From positions 1-64,000 of the forward strand of contig CALXHO010000002.1 of assembly GCA_944388125.1 (NCBI GenBank): 64,000 bases of DNA, read 5' to 3'. Each line of letters begins with the position of its first letter. The stretch's first letter is position 1. Origin of the DNA: an uncultured Gemmiger sp. Lineage in GTDB: Bacteria; Bacillota; Clostridia; Oscillospirales; Ruminococcaceae. A program made the translations under genes and the position numbers. A model generated the notes under the pieces. It was given only the letters and a program-made list of their open reading frames with translations, made no database searches and was not told where the DNA came from. Positions 51,539-59,923 of this stretch are shown one piece after another.

Positions 51539-52357
51539 ATGCAGTATCGCCTTTTGACGTTGGATATTGACGGAACGCTGCGTCCGTCGGGAGAGCGGGT
51601 GGTTCCGCAGCAGAACGTGGAGGCCGTGCGCGCGGTGCAGCGGGCGGGGGTCAAGGTGGCCATCGCCACGGGCCGCTGCCGGATGGGCATCCCGGACAAG
51701 ATGCTGGGGCGCATCCGTCCCGACTACTGGATCTGTGCGGCGGGGGCCCAGGTGCTGGACGCCGCCGGCACAGCGCTGAGCACCCGCACCATGACAAACG
51801 AGCAGATGTACGCGCTGGTGGATTTTTTCGAGGATTACGAGTATATGCTGGGCTTCAGTTTTGACGACGGGCCCTACGTCTATGTCAACTACGATCTCCA
51901 GCGGAAGCGGGAGGCGCTCATGGGCGGCGTCGTCTATGCCAGGGACGGGGAGGACCAGGACCGGCATCTGGAAAGCATGCCCTTCTCGGCCTTCGGCCGT
52001 CTGCCCCATGCGGCGGTGGAGGACTTCCAGAAAAAGTACGGCTATCTGGGGCTGCGGTTCCTCTTCTACGGCAGCGACGACGGCTGTGACATCCTGACCC
52101 CCGACCAGGACAAGGCCCTGGGGCTGGAGACTGTCTGTGCCGCGTCGGGCATTGACCCGTCTCAGGCGGTGTCGGTGGGGGATGGCTCCAACGATTGCGG
52201 CATTCTCAAACGGGCCGGTCTGGGCGTCTGCGTGGAGGACGGCGAGGAGGAGGCCATGCAGGCCGCCGACCGCACCTGCCCGCCTGCCGCACAGTACGGC
52301 GTGGCACAGCTCTGCCGGGAACTGTGGCCGGAGGCCTTCTCCGATGCCCGCCGCTGA
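51539..52357 (+). CDS. Cof-type HAD phosphatase
   Basis: A 272-residue haloacid dehalogenase-like hydrolase of the Cof/YidA type. Motif I is LDIDGTLRPSG near the N-terminus, motif II is in VAIATGRCR, and motif IV is VGDGSNDCGILKRAG. A C2-type cap domain (about residues 85-190) lies between. Such enzymes remove phosphate from sugar phosphates or flavin precursors. The start is ATG 51539, with GGGGGA about 10 bases before it. It overlaps the next gene by 14 bases. Confidence 0.9.
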   Translation: MQYRLLTLDIDGTLRPSGERVVPQQNVEAVRAVQRAGVKVAIATGRCRMGIPDKMLGRIRPDYWICAAGAQVLDAAGTALSTRTMTNEQMYALVDFFEDYEYMLGFSFDDGPYVYVNYDLQRKREALMGGVVYARDGEDQDRHLESMPFSAFGRLPHAAVEDFQKKYGYLGLRFLFYGSDDGCDILTPDQDKALGLETVCAASGIDPSQAVSVGDGSNDCGILKRAGLGVCVEDGEEEAMQAADRTCPPAAQYGVAQLCRELWPEAFSDARR

Positions 52358-52856
52358 GCCCCGCCCCGTCGGCCCCGGACTGCCGCCCCTCTGTGGGGAG
52401 AAGGCCCGGGTGCTGATTCTGGGCAGCTTTCCCAGCCCCAAAAGCCGGGAACAGGGATTTTACTACGGCCATCCCCAGAACCGCTTCTGGCCACTGATGG
52501 CCGCCCTCACCGGCAGTCCCCTGCCCGCCTGGCAGGACCTGGACGCCAAACGGGAGCTGATCGTCGGCCACGGGCTGGCGGTTTGGGACGTGGTGTGCAA
52601 GTGTACCATCGTGGGGGCGTCGGATGCCTCCATCCGGGACGTGGAACCCAACGCCGTGCCGGAACTGGCCCGGCGGCTGGGGGTGGAGCAGATCGTCTGC
52701 AACGGCGGCACCTCTGCCCGGCTGTACGCCCGCTGGCTGGAGCGGGACACTGGCATGGCAGCCGTCTGCCTGCCCTCCACCAGCCCGGCCAATGCATCCT
52801 GGACGCTGCCCCGCCTCATCGACCGGTGGGGGAGCGCCCTTTCCCCCTGGCTGTGA
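52344..52856 (+). CDS. DNA-deoxyinosine glycosylase (UDG superfamily)
   Basis: A 170-residue uracil-DNA-glycosylase-fold protein of the hypoxanthine-DNA glycosylase group. It carries VLILGSFPSPKSREQGFYYGHPQNRFWPLM, the active-site loop of that group, and a late STSPANASW. It should remove deaminated adenine from DNA. ATG 52344 lies inside the HAD gene, 9 bases after GGAGG, so the two are coupled. No signal or membrane segment. Confidence 0.85.
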   Translation: MPAAEPRPVGPGLPPLCGEKARVLILGSFPSPKSREQGFYYGHPQNRFWPLMAALTGSPLPAWQDLDAKRELIVGHGLAVWDVVCKCTIVGASDASIRDVEPNAVPELARRLGVEQIVCNGGTSARLYARWLERDTGMAAVCLPSTSPANASWTLPRLIDRWGSALSPWL

Positions 52857-52868
52857 CCGTTTTTGTAT

Positions 52869-52897
52869 TTGCATGGTACAACGTCATGTTATATAAT
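52869..52897 (+). promoter_or_regulatory. Promoter for the XpaC-TelA-LemA-TPM operon
   Basis: TTGCAT (52869-52874), 17 bases, TATAAT (52892-52897), about 33 bases before the first gene. Confidence 0.78.
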
Positions 52898-52929
52898 GTA
52901 GGAAACAAGCGTCTGCATGGAGGGACCCG

Positions 52930-53559
52930 ATGAGCAAACTGCAGGAAATTCGCAAAAAGCCGGTGCTTCCCCTCTGGCTGGCTGCCCTGGCCTGGCCGGT
53001 GGGGGCGCTGATCTTTCCGGTGTATACGCTCTGGGGACTGGCCGCCACGGCGGTCCTGAGCCTGGCGGTGTATCTGGTGTCCGGGCGCTTTTGCCCCGAC
53101 CGCATTCAATACCGGGAGATGCCCTATGCCACCGGCAGCGAGGATGTGGACACCATGCTCACCGGCATCGAGAAAAATCTCGACGCCCTCCACGCCCTCA
53201 ACGATGCCATCCCCGACGCCCAGCTCTCCCGTGAGATGGACCGCATGGAGCGGGCGGGCCGGGGCATCCTCAAGGCGGTGGAGGCAGCCCCCGACAAGGC
53301 TCCCCAGATCGACCGGTTTGCCCGGTATTACCTGCCTGAAGTGGTCAAGATCATGGGCGCCTATGCCCGCATGGAGCAGGGGGGCATCCGGGGCGACAAT
53401 GCGGAACAGATCCAGAGTGAAGTCCGCGCCAACGCCGCCACCATGGCCACCGCCTTTGAAAACCAGCTGGATGGTCTCTATTCGGCGGAGGCCATGGACA
53501 TCAGCACCGACATCGAGGTGCTGGACAGCATTCTGAAAAGCCAGAATCTCGCCCGATGA
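52930..53559 (+). CDS. XpaC-family membrane protein
   Basis: A 209-residue protein of the XpaC (5-bromo-4-chloroindolyl phosphate hydrolysis) family. Two close membrane helices lie at about residues 13-55. A helical cytoplasmic part follows with the family segment RFARYYLPEVVKIMGAYARM. The historical name comes from a Bacillus phenotype; the real activity is not known. In many Firmicutes it is next to telA, as here (49-base gap). First gene of a four-gene unit behind a good sigma-A promoter. Confidence 0.82.
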   Translation: MSKLQEIRKKPVLPLWLAALAWPVGALIFPVYTLWGLAATAVLSLAVYLVSGRFCPDRIQYREMPYATGSEDVDTMLTGIEKNLDALHALNDAIPDAQLSREMDRMERAGRGILKAVEAAPDKAPQIDRFARYYLPEVVKIMGAYARMEQGGIRGDNAEQIQSEVRANAATMATAFENQLDGLYSAEAMDISTDIEVLDSILKSQNLAR

Positions 53560-53608
53560 ACCGGCCGCCGTGCCGGCAGTCTGAATACAGGAAAGGACGG
53601 ACATCAGC

Positions 53609-54787
53609 ATGAACGACAAGGAGTTTGATTTGAATACACCCGCTGCACCCAGCCTGACGCTGGATGTTCCCGCAGCGCCGTCTCTGACGCTGGACCCCGC
53701 CGCCGACGAGGCGGTCATTGAGGAGGCCAAAAAGCCCACCCCGGTCAAGGTGGAGGACACCCCCCTTTCCCCCGAGGAGCAGAAGATGGTGGACGACTTT
53801 GCCGGAAAGATCGACATCACCAACAGCCAGATGGTGCTGCAGTACGGCGCAGCCAGCCAGAAAAAGCTCAGTGATTTCTCGGACAACGCCCTGTCCCGGG
53901 TCAAGACCAAGGACATGGGGGAAACGGGGGAGCTGATCACCAACCTGATCACCGAGCTCAAGGGTTTTGACGCCACCGAGCAGAAGGACAAGGGCTTTTT
54001 CGGCAACCTGTTCCGCAAGGCCAGCTACAACATCGAGTCGATGAAGACCCGCTATGAGAAGGCCGACGTCAATGTGGAGCGCATCAAGGCTCAGCTGGAG
54101 GACCATCAGGTGGTGCTCATGAAGGATATCACCATGCTGGACAAGATGTACCAGCTCAACCTGGTTTACTTCAAGGAGCTGACCATGTATATCCTGGCGG
54201 GCAAGAAAAAGCTGGAGCAGGTGCGCACCACCGACCTGAAGGAGGCCAATGACAAGGCCCAGCGCACCCAGCTGCCCGAGGACGCCCAGGCGGCCCGGGA
54301 TCTGGCGGATCTGTGCGACCGGTTCGAGAAAAAGCTGTACGACCTGCAGCTGACCCGCAACATCAGCATCCAGATGGGCCCCCAGATCCGGCTGATCCAG
54401 GCCAACGACACCATGATGGCGGAGAAGATCCAGACCACCATCGTCAACACCATTCCCCTGTGGAAAAACCAGATGGTGCTGGCTCTGGGCATGGCCCACA
54501 GCCAGGAGGCCATGGCCGCCGAGCGTGCGGTCACCGATGCCACCAACGAGCTGCTGCGCAAGAATGCCGCCGCTCTCAAGCAGGGGACGATTGACATTGC
54601 CAAGGAATCCGAGCGCGGCATCGTGGACATGGAGACCTTGCAGCAGACCAACCGGGAGCTCATCAGCACGCTGGATGAGCTCAACAAGATCCGCGCGGAC
54701 GGCAAAGCCAAGCGCGCTGCGGCGGAGCAGGAGCTGGGCCGCATCGAGGGCGAGCTGCGCGCCAAACTGATGGAGCAGACAAAGTAA
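53609..54787 (+). CDS. TelA/YceH-like toxic anion resistance protein
   Basis: A 392-residue TelA-family protein (tellurite/toxic anion resistance). It is soluble and largely helical or coiled-coil. The N-terminal 55 residues are low-complexity and contain a repeated PAAPSLTLD. The TelA domain from about residue 60 has NIESMKTRYEKADVNVERI, the conserved RNISIQMGPQIRLIQ and MAEKIQTTIVNTIPLWKNQMV. Members are linked to resistance to tellurite, some antibiotics and cell-wall stress, with no proven mechanism. AAAGGACGG precedes the ATG. The next gene starts at the base after its stop. Confidence 0.92.
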   Translation: MNDKEFDLNTPAAPSLTLDVPAAPSLTLDPAADEAVIEEAKKPTPVKVEDTPLSPEEQKMVDDFAGKIDITNSQMVLQYGAASQKKLSDFSDNALSRVKTKDMGETGELITNLITELKGFDATEQKDKGFFGNLFRKASYNIESMKTRYEKADVNVERIKAQLEDHQVVLMKDITMLDKMYQLNLVYFKELTMYILAGKKKLEQVRTTDLKEANDKAQRTQLPEDAQAARDLADLCDRFEKKLYDLQLTRNISIQMGPQIRLIQANDTMMAEKIQTTIVNTIPLWKNQMVLALGMAHSQEAMAAERAVTDATNELLRKNAAALKQGTIDIAKESERGIVDMETLQQTNRELISTLDELNKIRADGKAKRAAAEQELGRIEGELRAKLMEQTK

Positions 54788-55417
54788 ATGCAGTTGGAAC
54801 AACAGGAGACCTTCCGCATCGAGGGTCCCCAGCTGGAAGTATTCGGCCAGGCGGAGAGCAAACTGCCCGCCCCGGCCAAAAAACGCCCCGCCGCGGCGCT
54901 GGCCCTTGTGGTGCTGGCGCTGGTGTCGGTGTTGGGCATCGGCGGGGCAAAGCTCAACACAAAGTACAATCAGGTGCGGGCCATCTACTCCGCCTCCAAT
55001 GAGCACGGCCAGAGCATGGAGAACGATCTCTCCCTGCGGGCTGACGCGGCGGCCAACCTGATCCGTCTCTGCGGTCAGGTCCTGGGGGAGGATGCGCCCT
55101 CGGTGCAGGCGGCGCAGCAGGCGCTGGACGACTGGAACGCCACCGACGCCGATCACCCTGCCGACCAGTTTGCCGCCAACACGGCACTGGGCAGCGCAGT
55201 GGACATCATGTACAATGAGGTGGTGGACGCGGGCAAAAGCACCGGGTCCATTGAAGCCCAGCACACGGAATTTCTGTCCCGGCAGGACATCATCCTGCGC
55301 ACGGCGGGCAATGACTACAACCCCGCCGCCGAGGAATACAACAAGACCCTCAGCGCCTTCCCGGCCAATGTGGTGGGCGCGCTGTGGGGCATCGGGGAGG
55401 TGGAAGCGTTCCAATGA
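54788..55417 (+). CDS. LemA-family protein
   Basis: A 209-residue LemA-like protein: a short cytoplasmic N-terminus, one membrane helix (about residues 34-54), and an extracytoplasmic helical bundle. It has the LemA ending YNKTLSAFPANVVGALWGI. LemA proteins are often encoded beside TPM-domain proteins, as here, but their role is unresolved. The ATG directly follows the telA stop with a weak GGAG site, suggesting coupling. It overlaps the next gene by four bases (ATGA). Confidence 0.82.
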   Translation: MQLEQQETFRIEGPQLEVFGQAESKLPAPAKKRPAAALALVVLALVSVLGIGGAKLNTKYNQVRAIYSASNEHGQSMENDLSLRADAAANLIRLCGQVLGEDAPSVQAAQQALDDWNATDADHPADQFAANTALGSAVDIMYNEVVDAGKSTGSIEAQHTEFLSRQDIILRTAGNDYNPAAEEYNKTLSAFPANVVGALWGIGEVEAFQ

Positions 55418-56343
55418 ACCAGGTACGATTCACAAAGCTGGCGGCGCCGCTGCTGGCTGTGACCTTTGCCGTGGCGGCAGCCTTGCCCGCGGCAGCGGCC
55501 CCGGAGGTGGACAAGAGCAAGGCGGTCATTGACAATGCCGGCATTCTCTCCACCCAGACCGAGACCGTCATCACCAATCTGTCGGAGGCGCTCAGCGACA
55601 CCTGCGGCGCCCAGATCGGCGTCTACACTGTGGACCAAATCGGCAACTCCACCATGGAGGGGTATGCCTACGAGGTGTTCAACGCCTGGGGCCTGGGGGA
55701 CGAGAACAAGGACAACGGCGTATTGCTGTTGCTCTCCTCAGGCGACGACGATTACTGGGCGGTGCAGGGCTCCGGCCTGGAGACGCTGCTGCCCACCACC
55801 ACCCTCAGCCGCATCCTGCGGGATGACCTGGAGCCCAGCTGGGCCCAGAAAGACTACGATACCGGCACCCAGGCAACGGTGGAGGCTCTGGCGGAGGAAC
55901 TGGCCCGCATCTACGGCGTGTCCATGGATGTACAGGCTGTGGCTGACGGCGACTTTACCTCAGTGGGCGGCAATGCCGCTGCACAGAAAGGGGGATTTCC
56001 TGTGGGAGCTGTGGTGCTCATCCTTGTTCTGGTTCTGGCAGTGGTTCTGATTCTGGCGACGCCCCGGTTCGGCGGTCCCCGTTACGGCGGCCCCCGCTAC
56101 CGTGGCCCGCGGATGTTCTTCTTCTTCGGCCCTCCGCGTCCGCCTCGCCCGCCCCGGCCTCCCCGTCCGCCCCGCGGCCCTTATTACGGAGGACCCCGTC
56201 CGCCCCGCGGCGGTTTCGGCGGTCCCAGGCCCGGAGGGCCCAGACCCGGCGGCGGTCCCCGTCCCGGGGGCGGGGCACGCCCGGGCGGATTCCGTGCGGG
56301 CGGTGGTTCCACACGCGGCGGCGGCGCAGGACGCCGCGGTTAA
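55414..56343 (+). CDS. TPM-domain membrane protein with Gly/Pro/Arg-rich tail
   Basis: A 309-residue exported protein. Signal peptide at about residues 1-29. The TPM_phosphatase-type domain covers about 33-175 (VIDNAGILSTQTE, then GAQIGVYTVDQ and NKDNGVLLLLS). One membrane helix lies at about 190-212. The last 95 residues are built of Gly, Pro, Arg and Phe in repeats such as RPPRP and GGPRPGG. The tail would lie in the cytoplasm and be strongly basic. TPM relatives bind calcium or act in photosystem and envelope maintenance. ATG 55414 overlaps the lemA stop and follows GGAGG. Confidence 0.85.
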   Translation: MNQVRFTKLAAPLLAVTFAVAAALPAAAAPEVDKSKAVIDNAGILSTQTETVITNLSEALSDTCGAQIGVYTVDQIGNSTMEGYAYEVFNAWGLGDENKDNGVLLLLSSGDDDYWAVQGSGLETLLPTTTLSRILRDDLEPSWAQKDYDTGTQATVEALAEELARIYGVSMDVQAVADGDFTSVGGNAAAQKGGFPVGAVVLILVLVLAVVLILATPRFGGPRYGGPRYRGPRMFFFFGPPRPPRPPRPPRPPRGPYYGGPRPPRGGFGGPRPGGPRPGGGPRPGGGARPGGFRAGGGSTRGGGAGRRG

Positions 56344-56382
56344 TTGAACGGCGGGAAATGACCCGCTGTGGAGGTTTTGCAA

Positions 56383-56835
56383 ATGTTGGATCAGGCATTC
56401 AATACCGTTTATACCAAGTTCAAGCTGCACTTTTACCAGAAAGTGTTCAGCCGGTTTGAAAACCGGGAGGCGACCCTGACGACGGTGGAGTCCTTCTGCA
56501 TGGAAGGCATCATGGCGCTGGGCAATCCCACTGTGGCGCAGTTTGCCCAGGCGATGCACATCTCGACGCCCAACGCCTCCTACAAGATCAACAGCCTGAT
56601 CCAGAAAGGCTACGTGGAGAAGGTGCGCTCCGAGACCGACCGGCGGGAGTATCACCTGCGCCCGACGCAGAAATATCTGGATTACTACAACATCAGCTAT
56701 GCCTACTTACAGACGGTGGTGGACCGGGTCAAGGCGCGGTTCTCCCCGGAGGACGTGGCCAAGCTGGACGAGATGCTCACCGTCGTGGGCAACGAGCTGA
56801 TGCCGGAGATCGCTGCCCCGGAAACCAAGGACTGA
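56383..56835 (+). CDS. MarR-family transcriptional regulator
   Basis: A 150-residue winged-helix regulator. The helix-turn-helix is PTVAQFAQAMHISTPNASYKINSLIQKGYVEKV, followed by the wing RSETDRREYHLRPT. Flanking helices form the dimer interface. ATG 56383 is 8 bases after GGAGG. It comes 39 bases after the TPM gene with no terminator between, so it may be cotranscribed and could control that unit. A terminator follows. Confidence 0.88.
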   Translation: MLDQAFNTVYTKFKLHFYQKVFSRFENREATLTTVESFCMEGIMALGNPTVAQFAQAMHISTPNASYKINSLIQKGYVEKVRSETDRREYHLRPTQKYLDYYNISYAYLQTVVDRVKARFSPEDVAKLDEMLTVVGNELMPEIAAPETKD

Positions 56836-56873
56836 CCGCTGATCTTGATTCTCCACCCATCCCATAGAAAGTG

Positions 56874-56926
56874 CACAGCCGCCATCCGGCTGCCGGACTT
56901 CCGGCGACCGGACGGCGGCTGTTTTG
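56874..56926 (+). terminator. Terminator after the MarR gene
   Basis: ACAGCCGCC (from 56875) pairs with GGCGGCTGT (to 56921), with further inner pairs, then TTTTG. Confidence 0.85.
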
Positions 56927-56990
56927 TCTGGCACCGGCATGGCCGGAAGAAGCCCGTGCACCAAAATTTTCCCCGATTTTTGACAGAGAA

Positions 56991-57019
56991 TTGCGTTTTT
57001 TGCCCTGCAAGATTATAAT
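56991..57019 (+). promoter_or_regulatory. Promoter for the NSS transporter
   Basis: TTGCGT (56991-56996), 17 bases, TATAAT (57014-57019). Confidence 0.75.
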
Positions 57020-57091
57020 GTTGTTTATGCGGCTCTGCTGCGGCGGGACCGCTTTTTTGGTGGAATCGTTTGGAAAAGGAGAGTTTTTGGA

Positions 57092-58474
57092 GTGAAGAGA
57101 GAAAATTTCAATTCCCGGCTTGGCTTTTTGCTGGTCAGTGCCGGGTGCGCCATCGGCATCGGCAATGTCTGGCGCTTCCCCACGGTCACGGGAGAGAACG
57201 GCGGCGGTGTGTTCGTGCTGTTCTACCTGCTGTTTCTGATCACCATGGGCATTCCCGTCCTGACCATGGAGCTGGCCGTCGGCCGTGCGGGCCGCGCCAG
57301 CGCCGGCGAGGCCTACCGCAATCTGGAGCCCAAGGGCACCAAGTGGCACTGGCATGGCTGGGCCTGCCTGATTGGCAGTGTGGTGCTGATGATGTACTAC
57401 ACCACCGTCACCGGCTGGATGATGAGCTACTTTGTCAAGTTCATCACCGGCACCTTCACCGGCCTGTCCGCCGAGGCGGTGCCCAATGTTTTTGTGGACC
57501 TGCTGGCCGACCCCTTTGAGATGGGCTTCTGGATGGCGGTGGCCGTGGTGCTGGGCTTTGTGGTGTGCAGCTTCGGCCTGCAGAAAGGTCTGGAGCGCAT
57601 CAGCAAGTGGATGATGGTGGCGCTGCTGCTGCTCATCGTTGTGCTGGCGGTGCACAGCATTCTGCTGCCCGGGGCAGGGGAGGGCCTGTCCTTCTTCCTG
57701 CTGCCTGACTGGGGCCGTGCCATGGAGCAGGGCCTGGGCAGCGTCATCGTCGCCGCCATGAACCAGTCCTTCTTTACCCTCAGCCTGGGCATCGGCGCCA
57801 TGGAGATCTTCGGCAGCTACATGAAGCGCGACCACGCCCTGGCCGGTGAGGCCGCCCGCATCTGTGTGCTGGATACCTTTGTGGCGGTGTCGGCGGGCCT
57901 GATCATATTCCCGGCCTGCTTCACCTTCGGTATCTCGCCGGATTCGGGGCCCAGCCTCATCTTCCAGACGCTGCCCAATGTCTTTACCAACATGTCGGGC
58001 GGCCGCCTGTGGGGCGCACTGTTCTTCCTGTTCATGACCTTCGCCAGCTTCTCCACCGTGCTGGCCGTGTTCGAGAACATCATCGCCTGCGTCATGGACC
58101 TGCTCCATTGGTCCCGCAAAAAGGTCTGCGTCATCGGCGGTATCTTCATCCTGATCGCTAGCCTGCCCTGTGTGCTGGGCTACAATGTGTGGGGCGCCTT
58201 TGCTCCTCTGGGGGAGGGCACCACGGTGCTTGATCTGGAGGACTTCATCGTCTCCAACCTCCTCCTGCCCCTGGGCAGCCTGGTCTACCTGCTGTTCTGC
58301 GTCAGCCGCTGGGGCTGGGGTTTTGACAACTATATCAAGGAAGCCAACGACGGCCAGGGCCTCCGCATGCCCCGGGTGCTCAAACCCTATTTCCAGTTCA
58401 TTCTGCCCATCCTCATCCTGGTCATTCTCGTCCAGGGTCTGGTGCCCACCATCACCAAGCTGATGGGCGCCTGA
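57092..58474 (+). CDS. Neurotransmitter:sodium symporter family transporter
   Basis: A 460-residue NSS/SNF family sodium-coupled transporter with about 11-12 helices. Helix 1 carries the unwound sodium and substrate site SAGCAIGIGNVWRFPTVTGENGGGVF, and helix 2 has IPVLTMELAVGRAGRA. Bacterial relatives such as LeuT and TnaT move amino acids; tryptophan or another amino acid is possible. GTG 57092 is 10 bases after AAGGAG. It has its own promoter and terminator. Confidence 0.93.
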   Translation: MKRENFNSRLGFLLVSAGCAIGIGNVWRFPTVTGENGGGVFVLFYLLFLITMGIPVLTMELAVGRAGRASAGEAYRNLEPKGTKWHWHGWACLIGSVVLMMYYTTVTGWMMSYFVKFITGTFTGLSAEAVPNVFVDLLADPFEMGFWMAVAVVLGFVVCSFGLQKGLERISKWMMVALLLLIVVLAVHSILLPGAGEGLSFFLLPDWGRAMEQGLGSVIVAAMNQSFFTLSLGIGAMEIFGSYMKRDHALAGEAARICVLDTFVAVSAGLIIFPACFTFGISPDSGPSLIFQTLPNVFTNMSGGRLWGALFFLFMTFASFSTVLAVFENIIACVMDLLHWSRKKVCVIGGIFILIASLPCVLGYNVWGAFAPLGEGTTVLDLEDFIVSNLLLPLGSLVYLLFCVSRWGWGFDNYIKEANDGQGLRMPRVLKPYFQFILPILILVILVQGLVPTITKLMGA

Positions 58475-58486
58475 GAAACGCTTCTC

Positions 58487-58524
58487 ATGCCCGCTCTGCT
58501 CCCCGGCAGGGCGGGCTTTTTTTG
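58487..58524 (+). terminator. Terminator of the NSS transporter
   Basis: GCCCGCTCTGC pairs with GCAGGGCGGGC (about 58489-58516), followed by TTTTTTTG. Confidence 0.85.
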
Positions 58525-58595
58525 CATGTGGGATCGGCTTGGCGGTGGATGTGGGGACAAGGTGTTCCAGGGGCTCGCCCTCACGCTGTCCGATG

Positions 58596-58604
58596 TGATA
58601 TAAT
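58596..58604 (+). promoter_or_regulatory. Extended -10 promoter for the HD gene
   Basis: TGA followed by TATAAT (58599-58604); the -35 position is not consensus. Confidence 0.55.
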
Positions 58605-58685
58605 AAAAAAAGAGGGTGCTTTTCTGCGCGGGATTTTGTCCCGTGGGAGGAAGCGGGAATGACAGCAGGGAGCAAGGAGGGCGCT

Positions 58686-59192
58686 ATGCAGCCGAATCTG
58701 ACCGAAGAAGAACGCAATTGCCTGGCCGGCTATCTGGCCGGCTGGGCGGATACCGTGGACGCGCTGCGGATGCGGCAGTATATCCAGCACGGCAGCGTCA
58801 CTACCTACGAGCATTGCATGCGGGTGGCAGCCATCAGCTTCTGGCTCAACCGGCGGCTGAATCTGGGCTGTGACGAGGCCAGCCTGGTGCGGGGGGCCTT
58901 CCTGCACGATTTTTATTTGTACGACTGGCACCTGCCGCACCGGGAGATGGGACTGCATGGGTTCACCCATCCGGCCACGGCCCTGGCCAACGCCGAGGCC
59001 CGCTACGCCCTCAACGACCGGGAACGCAATGTGATCCGCAGCCATATGTGGCCGCTGACGCTGCTGACCCCGCCCCGCTGCCGGGAGGCCGCCGTCGTCT
59101 GTGTGGCGGATAAACTGTCCTCCACCACCGAGACGCTGTGGGAGCGCCGCCGTCCCATGGTGCCCGCCGCCCAGACAGCAGGCCGGCACTGA
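58686..59192 (+). CDS. HD-domain phosphohydrolase-like protein
   Basis: A 168-residue HD-superfamily protein. Metal ligands are visible as YEHCMRVA (His), GAFLHDFYLYDW (His-Asp) and a late VCVADKLSS (Asp), spaced as in small HD hydrolases. Substrates in this family include nucleotides and sugar phosphates; none can be chosen here. AAGGAGG lies 5 bases before ATG 58686. Monocistronic, with a terminator 40 bases on. Confidence 0.85.
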   Translation: MQPNLTEEERNCLAGYLAGWADTVDALRMRQYIQHGSVTTYEHCMRVAAISFWLNRRLNLGCDEASLVRGAFLHDFYLYDWHLPHREMGLHGFTHPATALANAEARYALNDRERNVIRSHMWPLTLLTPPRCREAAVVCVADKLSSTTETLWERRRPMVPAAQTAGRH

Positions 59193-59229
59193 CCCGGCCC
59201 CTGCCAAACCGAAGCACACAAAACAGAAC

Positions 59230-59280
59230 GCGCCGTCCGGTACCCTATGTTCAGGGAAACGCCGGGCGGCACTCTTTTAT
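59230..59280 (+). terminator. Terminator of the HD gene
   Basis: GCCGTCCGG (59232-59240) pairs with CCGGGCGGC (59262-59270), followed by ACTCTTTTATG. Confidence 0.7.
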
Positions 59281-59341
59281 GTTTTGGGACGATGCCGGAT
59301 ACGGGATGGCCGCAAATCTATCTCAAAACAAAAATAATATA

Positions 59342-59375
59342 TTGAAAAACAATAAAAAACACTTGAAAAACAATA
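59342..59375 (+). repeat. Direct repeat of 13 bases, 21 bases apart
   Basis: TTGAAAAACAATA occurs at 59342-59354 and 59363-59375. The second copy contains the -35 of the DUF2975-XRE promoter. The two-turn spacing is what a dimeric XRE repressor would bind. Confidence 0.65.
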
Positions 59376-59391
59376 TGTCCTGTGGTATGCT
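59363..59391 (+). promoter_or_regulatory. Promoter for the DUF2975-XRE pair
   Basis: TTGAAA (59363-59368), 17 bases, TATGCT (59386-59391), only about 28 bases before the start codon. Confidence 0.72.
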
Positions 59392-59419
59392 GTTGCCATA
59401 CCGGAAGGAGGACTGTCCC

Positions 59420-59908
59420 ATGCCGAAGCAAAATCAAACTGCGCACTCCCTTTGGGATGACCGCAAAAGCATTGCCCTGACCCGGGTGGTTACCGTGGCC
59501 ATCTTTTTTGTCTGCATTGCCGTGGCCATCATGGGCCCGGCCATTGTGGACTGGCTGATCGCCCGGGGCCGTGTGGGGGTGCAGGGCCCGGCGGTGCGCT
59601 GGGTGATGCTGGGCCTTGGCTATCTGCTGGCCGCCCTGGCGCTGTGGATGCTGTGGAACCTGTTCCGCTTTCTCACCCGGCTGGAACAGGGCCAGGTGTT
59701 CGTGCCCCAGACGGTGGAAGCGCTGCGCCGCATCAGCCGGTGCTGTGCCGCTGCGGCGGTCATCTGCATCCCCTCGGGGGCGGTGCTGTATTTCCCCTTT
59801 GCCTGCATGGGCATTGCGGCGGGATTCATGGCCCTCATTGTGCAGGTGGTCAAACATGCCTTTGAACAGGCCCTGAAAATGAAAGACGAACTGGACTTTA
59901 CCATCTAA
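59420..59908 (+). CDS. DUF2975 four-helix membrane protein
   Basis: A 162-residue membrane protein with four helices (about residues 23-45, 58-84, 108-128 and 132-150). It matches DUF2975 by the FRFLTRLEQGQVFVPQTVEALRRISRCC loop between helices 2 and 3. This family is regularly encoded just before a small Cro/CI regulator, as here. The pair behaves like a membrane sensor and repressor, but no activity has been assigned. AAGGAGG precedes ATG 59420; the open frame upstream passes through the promoter. Confidence 0.85.
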   Translation: MPKQNQTAHSLWDDRKSIALTRVVTVAIFFVCIAVAIMGPAIVDWLIARGRVGVQGPAVRWVMLGLGYLLAALALWMLWNLFRFLTRLEQGQVFVPQTVEALRRISRCCAAAAVICIPSGAVLYFPFACMGIAAGFMALIVQVVKHAFEQALKMKDELDFTI

Positions 59909-59923
59909 AAGGAGCTGCTGTCC

